NCBI RefSeq assembly: GCF_002234675.1
Contig: NC_019862.2
Location: forward strand, 17,693,514-17,757,513
DNA length: 64,000 nucleotides
Direction of reading: 5' to 3'
Source of the DNA: Oryzias latipes
Lineage: Eukaryota; Chordata; Actinopteri; Beloniformes; Adrianichthyidae
Under the pieces are notes generated by a model. It saw nothing but the letters and a program-made list of their open reading frames with translations, was not told the DNA's origin and searched no databases. Numbering within the stretch: position 1 is the first letter of the stretch; every line of letters starts with the position of its first letter. The translations under genes and the position numbers were made by a program. This document shows positions 1 to 32,130 of this stretch, piece after piece.

Positions 1-2525
1 TTTTATGTTTTTTAACACTTTATTCAAAGATTTTCAATTTTTTTATACAATCACACATTCAAACAAAAAGCGACTTTAGAACTATTCAATTACAAAGGAA
101 AGAAAGAAAAAATAAAATGAAATAAAACCTGCCAACCAGTGGCATGTAAAACAAAATTTGCGTACACAATTTTCTAAGCAAATATTTATAAAAGAGACAA
201 CAAAAAGACAAATAACAGTCAATTAAAAATAGACCAAAAATGTATATCAATGTTGTAACATATACTTTTTTTATGTTTTAAATAAATAGAAGGATGCAAG
301 AAGGGTCGTCTGTCCTCCATCATACAGTGGATGTTTGGTAGCTATGGAAACGAAGGGAGCTATTAGATCACAGCATGTCCAAAAGGACACAGAGGCAGGC
401 TTTAACCTGCAGTGAGTCACCGTCAAGTCATAGGACGGCAGTTGAAGACAAAAACAAATTACAGCCATGCTTCCACCACAAGTGTTTTTCTTAGTCGAGA
501 CGAAAGTCTGGAAGTTAAACAGACTTTTGGCCATGTGGCGCTGAAGCTGCTCACTGACAGCAGCAAGCCAACACTAACAGAGACGACGACTCCAAAACGG
601 TCTCTAAATGTGTGGAAGGAAAACTGAAAAAAGACTCAGTGCATGACTGAGGGTTTTGGGGTATATTATTATTTAGTATGAATACAGCAGTGAGACAATG
701 TTGATTTGTAGAGTCAATTCCACACTCACAGTCTGACCAAAAACATTCATGTATCACTTACCAATACAAGACTGATCCACAGATAAACACAGCTGTGTGA
801 GGTAATCAAACCCAACAGTCCAGCGCATCCAGTTGTTAATACATAATAGCAGTTAAAAATTAGATTCTAGTCTGGTGGTGTAAGCTAAAATGATTTTTTG
901 TAGCACCTTGATTATTTTTTCTACTGATGAAAAAAGGGTCCAAAAGAGGCTAGTTTTACTAACATTCATAAGATGAACAAAAAGTCAAAGATAGTATGAA
1001 GGGACTTCTACTATAAGATGAATCAATCTGCAATAGTTGGAACTATTGAAAAAAGGGGAAAAACTCAAGGCCAAAACTACAAAATAAAATAGGAAGTTGC
1101 CCCAAATCTTGCTCGAGGCTTTTCCATTACAGCTCTATTCATTTTTAATTTCTCCTCTATGATCAATTTTCAAACGGTTAGTACTTCAGTGAAGTAAAAG
1201 GGACAACATCCAGTCTTCACTACCAAATCTAAGTCCCTGATTGGTCAGAGTTCGACCTGGCTTAACTTTCAACGTTTTGTACGTAGAGTCGGAAAATGGT
1301 CGTAAAAACTTGGGTAGCGATGCATGAGCACCAGAGTTTTGAAAGCCCGAAACGCACAAGCATTTGCAGACTTTTAACTGAAAGTTGTTACTTGAACGTG
1401 TGTTGCAGAGGGCCCTGTGAACATAATTTAATTCCTGCAAAGGGCTTTAACTATCTTTTACTTTACCAACATAATAAAATTCACATGTGAAGTTGCCCTG
1501 AAGAACAGTACCCTGAGGTAGCACGAGCTGCATGACTGAGAATCTTCACAAACATGTTCTTATGTTTATCTTAACTTGCTGGCACATTTTTTTTTGAGTG
1601 TTTTCTTTTTTTTCTTTTTACGTTTCCGTGTGTGATATTTGTAAGCATCGAGGTAACATCCTGTTCAGAACTGCTTCAAGGGAGTTGTCTTCCATTCCTT
1701 ACTGAATGCTCTCACTGGATGACTACTCGGGAAAAGAAAGTAAAAAGACTTTTAATGAAGGTCCCCTTGCCTCTGCTGTCATTAGCTGTCCCTTAATAAA
1801 ATTCTGTGTAGGATGAGAAGAACCTGAGGTGCCCTCTCCATTCAGAACTTCTCCCACAGGCTCGACTGGGCTCATCATTATTGGCTCTAAAAACTCTAAT
1901 TGGAATGATAAGTGAGTCACAACACTAACAAAATCTCCAAAGATATCTTAATAAGAACACAACCCCCTCCCTTAAGAAGAGCAAAAAAAGGGAGTTAAAA
2001 AAAGAAAAATCTTCAAACTAAGGCTGCTGTGATCATTTTTCTTTTAAGACATGCTCCTTTGTTCAGCTCTGCTTTCTTTCTCCTCTCATCCTTGTTTTGG
2101 CATTATATCCGCGGCACAGGAGACAGGCAAGAATGATAATTAATGAATGGCATGCATTTCTCTCTTCAGACAAAAGACTAAACACAGAGGTAGCAAGACT
2201 AAACACCTTCAAAAGACAACAACAGCTCATTGTCTGCTTTTTTTTTTATCCAAAAAGATCACACGCCGTGTAGAAGGGATTTTACTTTGACTTTTAATTA
2301 GTTGCAAGCTACAACAAATCAGACCATGGCCTCTCTGTGTGGTTCAGCATGTATGAAACCAAAAATAGTTGAGTAGCTGTTTCTTTTGACACTACGGGGA
2401 CTGCACAAGTTGCATTAATGAGCATGAGAAATCACATTCATAAATTATTACACGTGTGCTTGGAAACTGTGGAAGAAAGCTGAGCTGGCATTCCCTAATT
2501 AAAATGAGATAAATGGATCAAACAC
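1..2525. other. Non-coding stretch at left edge
   Basis: I see no convincing exon, RNA gene or bounded repeat here. Short open frames on both strands lack codon bias and splice context. A minus-strand AATAAA lies at 20-25, so the far left could be the 3' untranslated end of a minus-strand transcript, perhaps the glypican, but no in-phase last exon was found. Repeat masking could reveal more. Confidence 0.4.
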
Positions 2526-2528
2526 TAA

Positions 2529-3569
2529 GGGTGTATTCACTCTGGAAAAATCATTTGGTCCGGTCTGAGTCTACTTAATTTGGTCCAGGTCGAGTCCTGA
2601 ACCTCATGTTTGGTCTGTATTCAGACTGCCGTCAAGCAGACTTTCCTATTTCGAACTTAAGCTTGTAAACAAAACCATGTGACTAAAGATATCGTCAATC
2701 ATTGGCCAGGAATCACGAGGGCAGGGCAAAACAACTAAAGACAGAAATTATGGAAATCTTGCACTTTGCAATCGTAGCTCACTAATTCAAACCATATAAT
2801 TCGCTGACCAACTTTAAACGCACGTATCAACGTCAAGTACAACACTTTTTACAGCTATTTTGGTCTTGTGGAGGCATGCTGCAAGGTGGCTGTCAAGGAG
2901 ATGTCAGCTAAGAAAGTACACTGATAAGCGTTTATGACAGATTGTCGGGGAAGCAGTGAGAAGCAATGTGTATGACGTTAAAGATTGATTTAATTTGCCT
3001 GCATTCATCTAATCACATCTTCAATGAGTTGCTGTGTCTCATCGTTGTGGTGTTTTGACATTTTTTAAAAGAGAATTCAGTTAAGGAACTACAAGGTAGC
3101 TTTTATGATGACGTCAAAGCAGCGCCGGGCGCATAACAAAATACAGAAAAGCATGTAAGAAGTGTTTTTAGCTGTGTTCTAACATGTAAAGAGTTGGACC
3201 CTTTTTCCTCTTTGATAACATGACAATCGTTGCTTTACATTATTCCGCAGCGCATCTGTTGCAACTTTCCTAATCTGTTTACATCACGTGGCCACTAGCT
3301 ACGGTGACTGTTTTGGTCTAGGTGTTCTGCTCCGGGCATGGACCATATTCAGACTGAGGAATCTCAGAGCGAACCGAAGCTCAGTTGAATTGGAAACGAA
3401 CCGAGACCACCTCAAAAATTGGGTTAGAGAGCGCTCCCTGGTCCTGGACCAGGGTCCACTTGGGTGTACTCAGATTGAAAATTGGTCCTGCATTATTGTA
3501 AATGATAAATGGTAAATGAACTCTGATTCACTTCAAGCAAACTAAATGTGTCCAGTCTGAATACACTCC
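2529..3569. mobile_element. Non-autonomous PIF/Harbinger-like DNA transposon
   Basis: A 1041-bp element has imperfect terminal inverted repeats: left end GGGTGTATTCACTCTGG, right end (reverse complement) GGAGTGTATTCAGACTGGAC. It is flanked by the 3-bp direct repeat TAA at 2526-2528 and 3570-3572, the size expected for PIF/Harbinger. GGTCC and CAGACTG-type motifs recur near both ends. No transposase frame is visible. The assignment rests on the TIR and TSD only. Confidence 0.65.
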
Positions 3570-4013
3570 TAAATTCAACCAACACAGAAAGATAGCTTTA
3601 AAAAAACTGAAGAAACTTCAAATATAGAAAATAAATCCTGATTTCCTCATTCTTTTAGATTAAATACACTAAATAAATCAAGGAATAGGCAAAATACTGA
3701 GTTTATTACTAATTTATGTTATCTATACTATTTGATTAATTGTATACACCTCAACATGAATCCCATGACCACACAGGGATTAGCATGCAGTTATTTCACA
3801 CGTGCACCAAAAAACTTGAATTTACACACAGCTTTTCCAACATCATCTCTGCTATTTCATAACAAATCAATGTATGAAATCTATACACAATATCAAAGTT
3901 AAACTTTAACCTTAAAATAAATATTTCTTAATGAGTTTGACCTAAGTAGTTAGGAATTACAGCAAACCCATTCAAAACCAAGGATAGGCTGACTCTGGAA
4001 TAAGGCTCTAAAG

Positions 4014-5150
4014 CAGGGGTCGGGAACCTTTTTGGCCGAGAGAGCCATAAACGCCACATATTTTTAAATGTAATTTCGAAAGAGCCATACAATAATGTAG
4101 CATCCCTTTCCCACACTGAGGCACGGAGACTTAACCTCTTTTAAGGTTCTTTATTCTGGTTACTGTAGACCGCAACAAACGCCGAACAATTAATTCAGCA
4201 GCTCCTGAATCTCTCCCGCCGAGACGAGAGCGCTTCTCCCAACTTTATATCCCCCTGCTCCTGCTCCAGCCCTCCCCTTTCCCTTATTTGGCCCATAGCT
4301 GAACCCCATTGGTCCAAACTACCTAACAACAGGCTGAGCGACAGAACTGAGGGCCAATCAGATCTCTGCTTGATCGATGCGTTCCATGAACTCCAGAACT
4401 TTTAACGCGGCCCGACAGTCGTCCAACTCAGTCCGCGACAATATGTTTAAAACTAAAATATAAGTGAATGTGTGCATTTGATGTAATTTCAACATTTTTA
4501 AAGTACAATAAGTCTGTGGATTATTTTTAATAACATTGTTATGCTGTTGCTTATAAATGATGAGTATTTCTCGTGGTAGTTCTGCTGATGGTCTAGTCTG
4601 GTTGATACGTGGTGAGTTTCTGCTTCATGCAGGCGTTGAGACTTTAAACGTGATTGTAGGTCTGAATGTTTTGTAGATGTGAGACAGACTGCTCACATGC
4701 AGACCTGCTGGAGTCAAACACACACTCACACGCTGCAGTGAGTGACAGGCAGCGGGTTTTACGTTTTTACAATCCCTGCGCGATTCACCTGCTGCCTGTC
4801 CCCACAACACCTCACCCCCACCCTCTGCTTTCTCCCTCACACATCCCGTCCCCGCATCTGCGCGCTCTTTCTCAGAGACGGGAGCGCGCAGTTTTAGGCA
4901 CGGCAATTCACAGGTTTCCGGGTGGTACAAACTCTGTGAATTAATAGACAATTTTAAACTTATACTAGTGCTGGCGCAGATTTGTCTCTCTAAGCACCGC
5001 TACTACTGCGCGCCTCTGGCATCGCATCGCGCACGAGAAGGACTGGTCTAATGGGAAAAAAAAAATTAGAATTAAAGATTTGTCTGCGAGCCTCATGTGA
5101 CCATCAAAAGAGCCATATATGGCTCGCGAGCCATAGGTTCCCGACCCCTG
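4014..5150. mobile_element. Non-autonomous hAT transposon with perfect 8-bp TSD
   Basis: A 1137-bp element begins CAGGGGTCGGGAACC and ends with the exact reverse complement GGTTCCCGACCCCTG. It is flanked by the perfect 8-bp duplication CTCTAAAG at 4006-4013 and 5151-5158. This is the hAT signature, and the ends are of Charlie/Tip100 type. AGAGCCATA-type subterminal repeats occur inside both ends. The interior has no transposase. It lies downstream of the last glypican exon found. Confidence 0.92.
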
Positions 5151-5304
5151 CTCTAAAGTAAAAACATCCCTGAAGGGGAAGAGCCATATAATAACTTGAT
5201 GTTTTCTTCCAAACTGCCAATGTTACTGCATGATAACACAATTTGTTTTCAGATGCACTTTTACACTATAATGCAACCACAAGGGGGCATAATGCAGTGC
5301 TTTC

Positions 5305-5745
5305 ATGTGCCGGTTCCAAGCCCAAGTAACTATAAAGGGTTGCATCAGGAAAGCCATCCGACGTAAAGTCAGAATCAATTATGCAAATCAAAAAACTTTA
5401 CCAATAATCACCACTGGTGGTGTTGACCTACATTTTGCCTGGGGAAAAGGAAAATGTGTTTGTAGGCAGAAAGAGAAAAATAGGAAAAGGTGTAGGACTT
5501 AGAGTAGGAACTTTGAATGTAGGGACTTTAACAAGATGATAAATTTGGAAAATGTTTGAGACCACACAGTAGAAGAGATGGCTTTTGTGGAGCAGGAAGT
5601 AGCAAAGATCAGTAAGGGTGAGGAAGACATTGAAGAGGATGAAGAGTTGAAAGGTAGTTGTTCCTCACAACACTCCAGTGGAGGTGCTGTGGTGTTTAAG
5701 AGAGGCTGCAGCAGAGTTCTTGGAGAGGGCGATGATAACTGAAAA
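5305..5745 (+). mobile_element. Decayed RTE/Rex-type LINE fragment, 5' part
   Basis: The stretch contains a degraded motif seen in the 5' region of fish RTE-like LINEs (GGTTGCATCAGGAAAGCCATCC). Further on, a short reading of type RVGTLNVGTL at about 5490-5530 resembles the start of an apurinic-like endonuclease domain. The remainder is broken by stops. Family recognition is from memory of these consensus motifs, so the exact family is uncertain. Confidence 0.45.
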
Positions 5746-6657
5746 ATGCTCTGGTGCCTGTTTTTAACCGCTTGACACCTATTGATGCAAAGATGCATCA
5801 AACCACTTCTGCACCTAAATTACCTTAGTTTAGCATCTACATGAAAGCAAAAACATACAGTGCATGAACGTTTTTCATCGACGGGAACAAATTCAGGCAT
5901 CAAGGGGAGTGAGTGAGGTGGAGGCAGAGAATAGGCTTAGAGCTCTATTCTTGTTTAAATATTTTCTTCAATGTCCTGCTTCAATGTCCCGATTCCAGTG
6001 GTGAAAGCTTATCTTATTTTTTGTCAGACTTAATGTCAGACTTGTCACTGCATTTCTAAATTTCTAAATTGACACACTGTTAGTTTACTAACAGACAGTA
6101 AGATACATTTCCAACAGTAGTCTCCTTTTCTTTCTTATTTATTAAAATAACCGGTTATTTCCACTTTAATTCATGGCTTTTGTGGGTTACAACACAAAAA
6201 TGTGTTTAATTTCGAACAAATAATATTTTTGACCTAATGCTTTTCATATAAATTTGTCATCAGCAAAATTAATGAACAATAAGCTTTACTTGGGATGTGT
6301 AGCAATTAGGTATTGGTTCATAAAATTATATTAATCCTCTGTAATCCAATTACTAAATTGTAAAGGCTTTTAAAAGGCTGCAGAAATTTGTACTTATTGT
6401 GGGGTTGCTTATATTACTATCACACAATATTGCGTACATTTTTTTAAAGCTCTGACATTTGTGGTTATTTAATGAGCATACTTAGACAGAAAAAATGATG
6501 AACATGAGGGTTATGTTTCAGCCACACACGAGTTTACAGCACAGAGAAAATTTGAATTATTGAATGCTTGAAACTTGCTTTTTTCACTGGATATTCTTAC
6601 TTTGAGTCAGTAATTGTCACAGCAGCCTTCTGATCTTTATTTACTATACACACTACA
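5746..6657. other. AT-rich non-coding stretch
   Basis: No exon, RNA gene or bounded repeat was recognised in this interval. Confidence 0.4.
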
Positions 6658-6668
6658 CAGTATGTAGT

Positions 6669-6950
6669 CCGGCCGTGGTGCAGCGGTAGGGCGGTCGACC
6701 CATGATCATAAGATTGCAGGTTCGATTCCCGCCTTGCACGCCCATGTGTCGAAGTGTCCTTGGGCAAGACACTGAACCCCACCTTGCCTCTGGTGGGAGG
6801 TTGGCGCCAGTGTTCGGCAGTGGAGCCGCCATCAGTGTGTGAATGTGTGTGTGACTGTGTGTGTGCATGGGTGAATGGGACTGTGACTGTAAAGCGCTTT
6901 GGGCCTTCGTAAGAAGGTAGAAAAGCGCTATATAAGTATATGCCATTTAC
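6669..6950 (+). mobile_element. tRNA-derived SINE with 11-bp target duplication
   Basis: The head is tRNA-like, with an A-box-like GTGGTGCAGCGGTAG and a B box GGTTCGATTCC near 6719. A conserved central part (GTCCTTGGGCAAGACACTGA) follows, then a tail with AAAGCGCTTTGGG and AAAAGCGCTATATAAGT. The tail resembles the 3' end of L2-type LINEs, which would supply the reverse transcriptase. The insertion is flanked by the perfect repeat CAGTATGTAGT at 6658-6668 and 6951-6961. A short GT-rich run lies inside. It probably sits in the last intron of the glypican. Confidence 0.9.
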
Positions 6951-7276
6951 CAGTATGTAGTGTGAGCTTCTTATTTCAGATCTTTCAGATTTGGTTTTTT
7001 TTTAACAGTGTCCAAAATTATGTATTTAGTAGCATTTCAGTCCTTTTTCCAATAATCACTATTTCTTTTTCTTTTTTTTTAACTTTTATCCTTTAGTACA
7101 TAAAATACCCCAAAGTAATGTTATGCTATGTCTGAATGCAAACAAATAAAGATATTGTTTTCAGAAATATAAAGCAAACAATCCCATTTTTAACTGCCGG
7201 TACTTTGTTTTTCTTAAGAAAACGATCTTTGCACCTGCTAAATTATATCTAAAATGAACATAAAATCCAATGTTAC

Positions 7277-27812
<20,536 letters not shown>

Positions 27813-28359
27813 ATGTCAATCGGACGATGGTCGAGCGCGGTGCGGATGAATTCCCTGAGAGTCCCGCCGCGAGCGTTTGGAGAGTTTCATGTGCAGCGCG
27901 CGCCCCTTCTCCTCTTCGTCACCCCCACTCCTCCCCCCTCACTGCGCCTCAATTAGGCAACTTGATTAATATGTGAACTTGGACAACTTGAACTCATGTT
28001 AAACAGTTGTTAGCACTTATCAGTGGTGTATGGATGGATCATGGCAAAATAGTTTGGAAAAACGTTCAGACATGATTAAACAAAGTTGCTGACCTGTTAA
28101 TTATGCTGTTCATATGTTGACGTAATTTCAACAAATGTTTGGAATTTTTTTAAAGAAAATGTTGAAATACAAAATATCCTTTTCACCATAACACATATAA
28201 CACCTCACTCAGGAAAGAACTTTTGCAAATCTCTTCTACTCAGCTATTAGACATACAACGCCTCATACATTTTGGACAGTATTTATTGTTAATAATTTTT
28301 TGTATTGTATTTTTAGTGCTGTTTTATCAAATATCATCTGTTGTTTTTTAATAGCTAAC

Positions 28360-28412
28360 AAGGTAATTTCCCTTTGTGGGATCAGTTAAGGTTTATTCTA
28401 TTATATTCTAAA
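28360..28412 (+). mobile_element. LINE 3' tail fragment
   Basis: GGTAATTTCCCTTTGTGGGATC followed by a TTTATTCTATTATATTCT-type tail resembles the ends of fish L2/CR1-like LINEs. It lies upstream of the glypican promoter region. Confidence 0.5.
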
Positions 28413-29189
28413 TCAAAACATATGAGAACAATGGTGGCAGAATGCTGTTTCTGTTGTTTTGTTTTTTAAATAAAATATAAAGCTAAACTTTTGCTCCATA
28501 AGTCCATTACTACTGTTTTTGATATTTTTCTTATCATGTAAAATAGTTGGCAGAAACTGGTCATTTATGTACGGCCCTTCATATGCCTCATTGCAGTCAG
28601 TGTTATCATCCAATACCCTCTAGTGGTCAATGTTGTGAACTGCAAGTTGAATTCATTGAGATGGTTGTTGCCTCTTTGCAACAGGAACATTATCCAGAAT
28701 TAATACAAATTACAGTTCAAACATTTTAAATACATATCTCTTTTCCCATTTAAGTTGATTAAATGTAAAGACGCAAAAAATTATAGTTTTTGACTGTTGC
28801 TGCAAAGCCCACAGCAGTGAGGGAGGAGGAAAAGGGTTTCAAATGAAAGCTTGACAAAAGAAGTGATAAAAAAAATTGAGAAACAGCATAAAAAGTCTTC
28901 ATAGTTTGTAGCAATACAGTTCTAAAGTTTCTCAAAAACCTTCAGCTGAACCTATAAATGATGAGGAGGTTCTGTCCTCTTTGGTGAACACATCTGTCTG
29001 GTTTACAGAGTGAGCTTTGCAGCTGCAGCTTTGTTTTGTTAAACGAATGTAGTTGCAACTAATCTGCAATAGTATTTAATGACCTATCTTTATATTTATT
29101 TATTTTTGTATGCTAGAATTCTAAACTGTATTTAGCTTCCCTGTTGCTAAAAATTGTTACAGATGTTTGATTTTACAGCCTTTGTGTTG

Positions 29190-29270
29190 CTGTCGTGGAG
29201 CAAAAGTCGACCTCTGACGTTGGATTCGGTTCCCGCTCTTGGACAAGACACTTAACCCTCACTGCTTGCT
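29190..29270 (+). mobile_element. Decayed tRNA-SINE fragment
   Basis: TTGGATTCGGTTCCCGCTC followed by CTTGGACAAGACACTTAACC resembles the B-box and central part of the SINE at 6669-6950, but without its tail or a target duplication. Confidence 0.45.
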
Positions 29271-29654
29271 GTTGATTACCAGGATCAGGTGTTTATTTAG
29301 AACACAGAAACACCTGGGGCCTGTTTCAGAAAGGAGGTTAAGTGTAAACTCTGAGTGCGTTAACCCTGGAATCAGGGAAACCCTGGGTTTTCCGTTTCAG
29401 AATGGGAGGTTTGTTAAACCAGAGAAAGCAGAGTAAGTCAAACCCGTTCCTGAAAGAGAGGTAACTTATACTCGGAGTCAGTGTCCATGGTTACTTATGC
29501 TGTGAACCTAACCTGGTCGGGAGCAGGTTTTATTCTCCAAACTCAAGGTTTCTGCCAGTCCCCTCCCCTTTTTAAAGACGAAGCGGTATTTTTCGCTTTA
29601 ACCTTCATTGCCCAAATTTCCGTCACACAGACAGAGACAGTCTAAGTGACAAGA

Positions 29655-29831
29655 ATGGCTTGTTCTTTTTTGGAGGACCCAATAGACGAGGAGGCTGCAT
29701 TAATTCATAGAGAATTATATTTACCTCGTACGAGGATTTTGAGACCTAGACTCGATTTTTTGTCATTTCCCCATACGTTTTTGTTTGAGCGTTACCGTTT
29801 TTCGTTGCAGTCAATTACATATACAAAATGA
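29655..29831 (+). pseudogene. HARBI1-like Harbinger nuclease, N-terminal remnant
   Basis: The frame reads MACSFLEDPIDEEAALIHRE, then RPRLDFLSFPHTFLFERYRF. I recognise this as the N-terminus of Harbinger transposase-derived nuclease (family pattern RPR-D-L-YERYRFS). It stops after about 58 residues at 29829-29831, where the protein should run on for some 300 more with its DDE catalytic core. The gene is therefore truncated and inactive. Confidence 0.75.
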
Positions 29832-30729
29832 AAACAACATTAGGTCTTGCTATGTAAATGTTTCATATGTCAAATATTGTCAACAAAGCCTACATCCATG
29901 ACATGCTCATATTTGACCTGATTGAATTATGTTTTTATACTTCATTTTAGCTGCTGCCATGTTCTTTTAATTCCTGCAGGATTGCATCTACATGAAAATG
30001 AAATCAGGGACATTGAATTAGATTAATGTAACAATTAATTTTTGGAAACACAATTTGCTTGCACTGCTTACTTTCTTAATCCCATATAAACCTTTTCCAC
30101 TCGATCAATACAAGGGTAGTGTTGCAGTGTGTGTGTGCTGAGCGGGGTGCGAGTGCAGGTGCAGATGGGGGGGGTGTGAGCACGGAGCGGAGGTGTGTGC
30201 GTGGAATATATTGTGTTCGGAGGACGGAGCACTTAGTTAAATAAAGAGAAGGTGTCATTCCCAGAATAACTGTTTTGGAGTCATTCTTAATCCGCTCTGG
30301 AGGTTGAGGGTTTCGAACGGGAAGTGAACCCCGAAGGAGAATTCCCTTCGGCCCTGAAGGAAATCTCCCCTGCGCTTCTGACCACGGTCGGTCGGAAAGA
30401 CGAGAGAAAAGAAAGGAGAAGTCTTCGCGCAGCGAAAGGTTCAACAGTAGACAAAAGTTCACTTTTAAAAACACAATTGCATGTATTAATATTAAACTGA
30501 CCAACGTTTGCAAGAGGGGGAGGTTAACAAAAAAGTCCTCTAAACATTATCAACATTAAATGCATTTTCCCCCAGATTGGTTCTGTACACTATGCAGCAT
30601 TTCATGCATTTACACCAGGAATAACACTTCAAAAGTACACCTAAATATCTCCATTTTTATTTCACTCCTTACGCTATTTAAAAAGTTATTACAGTCAATA
30701 TTTTATAACAATGATTTAAATGCAAACTT

Positions 30730-30920
30730 GCGCATTAACTTGAGCAGCTATGTTTTCCACGCTAACTGTCTCTGTTTTGCAGATGCAGCGGTGTTGCTTT
30801 TCTTCTGGAATATGTGCTCATATTCACTGTAACTCTGCAGCAGCACGTCAAGTTCAGCTGGCGAAAAATACGCAGACCTCTTTTTTTCACGGTTGCCATG
30901 GTGACTCGTGATATCTGCGC
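30730..30920 (-). pseudogene. Harbinger Myb/SANT-like DNA-binding protein remnant
   Basis: The minus-strand frame contains KKRSAYFSPAELDVLLQSY followed by EYEHIFQKKSNTAASAKQRQ and LAWK, the trihelix/Myb-like domain of the Harbinger accessory protein. Just after LAWK the frame hits a stop, but the +1-shifted reading resumes as NIAAQVNA, the expected end of helix 3. A small frameshift has therefore disabled it. Confidence 0.72.
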
Positions 30921-31245
30921 TCCATTGATAATGGCTTCTTATAGTCGCGGTGCGCACGCTTAACTCCGAATCAGTCCACTCAGAGTTGATTGACCTAACT
31001 CCGATCAGCTTCTCTGAAACAGAAAACTCAGAGTTGTTAATCTCCCGATTGACCAACTCAGAGTTCAAGTTAAACCTCAGAGTTGGTTGAACCTCCTTTC
31101 TGAAACAGGCCCCTGCTGTAGTTGATCGGCAGGAAGAGCTAAAAAAACAGGCTGAGTGGCAGCCCTGCTGTAGAATGTTTCCATGCCGATGTACCTTGGG
31201 TCCCAATTTGATTGCTGTTATCGATATATATTGTTACCATTTCAG

Positions 31246-31348
31246 GATTTCTCTCTGGTAACCATCCGGGGCTATGACACCAAGTGTGCAACCAGGAACA
31301 TTTTTGTGCACATTTGCAGACAACTGAAAGAAATCCTTTTACCGCATG
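31246..31348 (+). CDS. Orphan exon-like block of unknown origin
   Basis: A 103-bp open block is flanked by a canonical acceptor (TTACCATTTCAG, ending at 31245) and donor (GTAAAT from 31349). It reads FSLVTIRGYDTKCATRNIF then HICRQLKEILLPHG, protein-like in composition. I do not recognise the family. No neighbouring exon with matching phase was found on the plus strand, so it may be a duplicated exon fragment, a relic of a lost gene, or chance. It lies between the Harbinger element and an inverted piece of the transposase-like gene. Confidence 0.35.
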
Positions 31349-31489
31349 GTAAATGTATTGCTGCTGCTTTTTTTTTTTTTTTTTTTAGCTTGTTTTGTTG
31401 GAACAGCCTGAGGTGATGACAACACAGAAGCTTTGATTAGAGGAGGCATGACTGCATCTATAGACATGTTTAAACAAGAAGGAACTAAA

Positions 31490-31640
31490 ATCTGTGAATT
31501 GGTTCACTGTTGGCACAATGAAGGGTGTAGAGTTCAATGCAGGTGGCAAGTCTGGCTTTTGGGGTGCTAGTGTCTGCCGCTGTGACTTTTGCTTTGAGTT
31601 TTGCCTCCCCTGCACAACCATAAAGCAGGAGGAGGCATAA
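31490..31640 (-). pseudogene. Inverted, decayed fragment of the transposase-like gene's last exon
   Basis: On the minus strand the frame around 31500-31615 reads LAPQKPDLPPALNSTPFIVP, matching QAPQKLDLPASLSSTAFIVP encoded near 38880-38940 on the plus strand. The upstream GGGGAGGCAAA block is also shared. Only about 150 bp aligns by eye. It lies in inverse orientation about 7 kb from the main gene. Confidence 0.75.
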
Positions 31641-31979
31641 CATGGTGTGTCACTGTGGTTTCGGGGGTTTCACTGTGGCTGCAAGATGTGCCAGAAAAAG
31701 CTCCCTGCTTTCCCTTTCCCTCCTGGAAGATTGAGTCTAATCATATTATAGGCTGAGAAAAAAATGATGAAGTACAACTCTCTGCTAATGCCTCTTTGTA
31801 CTACTGCTCTCTGACGAAGGCCTTACTTGATTTGTCTCAGTGCCTCTTTATGAAATTTTACTGATTTTATATTCTTTGTTGGGATGGCTTGAGTCAAATT
31901 CAGAATCTGGCTGATTTTTCTTATATTCCTTCATACTTTGACAATAACGCTTAGTTGATGTGATGCTAGAGGAAATGGA

Positions 31980-32130
31980 TCCGTGAAGAATTAAATGTCA
32001 CTTTTTCAAATCCTTTTAATTTTTTGAATAGACACTGTCTTGGCGTTCAGTCATGTTTGTGAGAAGCATCTGCATTTAAGCCATTTTAAACTTTTTAATG
32101 TGTATTTTTTTGTTTTCTCTATAACAGAAA
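31980..32130 (+). repeat. Weak copy of the 3' flank of the transposase-like gene
   Basis: TAGACACTGTCTTGG, GTGAGAAGCATCTGCATTTAA and the surrounding T-rich sequence resemble 39560-39640 and 41530-41610. The similarity is patchy and judged by eye. If real, it marks a further upstream relic of the same duplicated unit. Confidence 0.35.

Larger units (their letters stand above)
29317..31112. mobile_element. PIF/Harbinger transposon, decayed, with remnants of both proteins
   Basis: Inverted ends GGGCCTGTTTCAGAAAGGAG match exactly at the two termini. They are flanked by the 3-bp duplication CTG at 29314-29316 and 31113-31115. Inside are the start of a HARBI1-like nuclease on the plus strand and a Myb/SANT-like protein on the minus strand. 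The two-protein layout and 3-bp TSD define the superfamily. The middle is deleted or replaced; a GT- and CpG-rich segment at about 30080-30470 with AATAAA looks LTR-like, but I could not bound it. Confidence 0.88.

Noticed and set aside
551-757. Minus-strand frame ending in a hydrophobic run, considered as a GPI signal
   Set aside because: The hydrophobic segment occurs in a frame not linked to a glypican-like sequence, and no phase-matched acceptor is visible.
1723-1920. Minus-strand frame with EGTSGSS, considered as the missing last glypican exon
   Set aside because: No acceptor gives phase 0 after exon 8, and there is no hydrophobic GPI tail.
4625-4951. 108-codon minus-strand frame and overlapping plus-strand frame
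   Set aside because: Both lie inside the hAT element at 4014-5150 and resemble no transposase; GC-rich composition explains the openness.
30080-30470. LTR-like segment inside the Harbinger element
   Set aside because: AATAAA and a possible tail region are present, but I could not find TG...CA boundaries, a target duplication or a second copy in the window.
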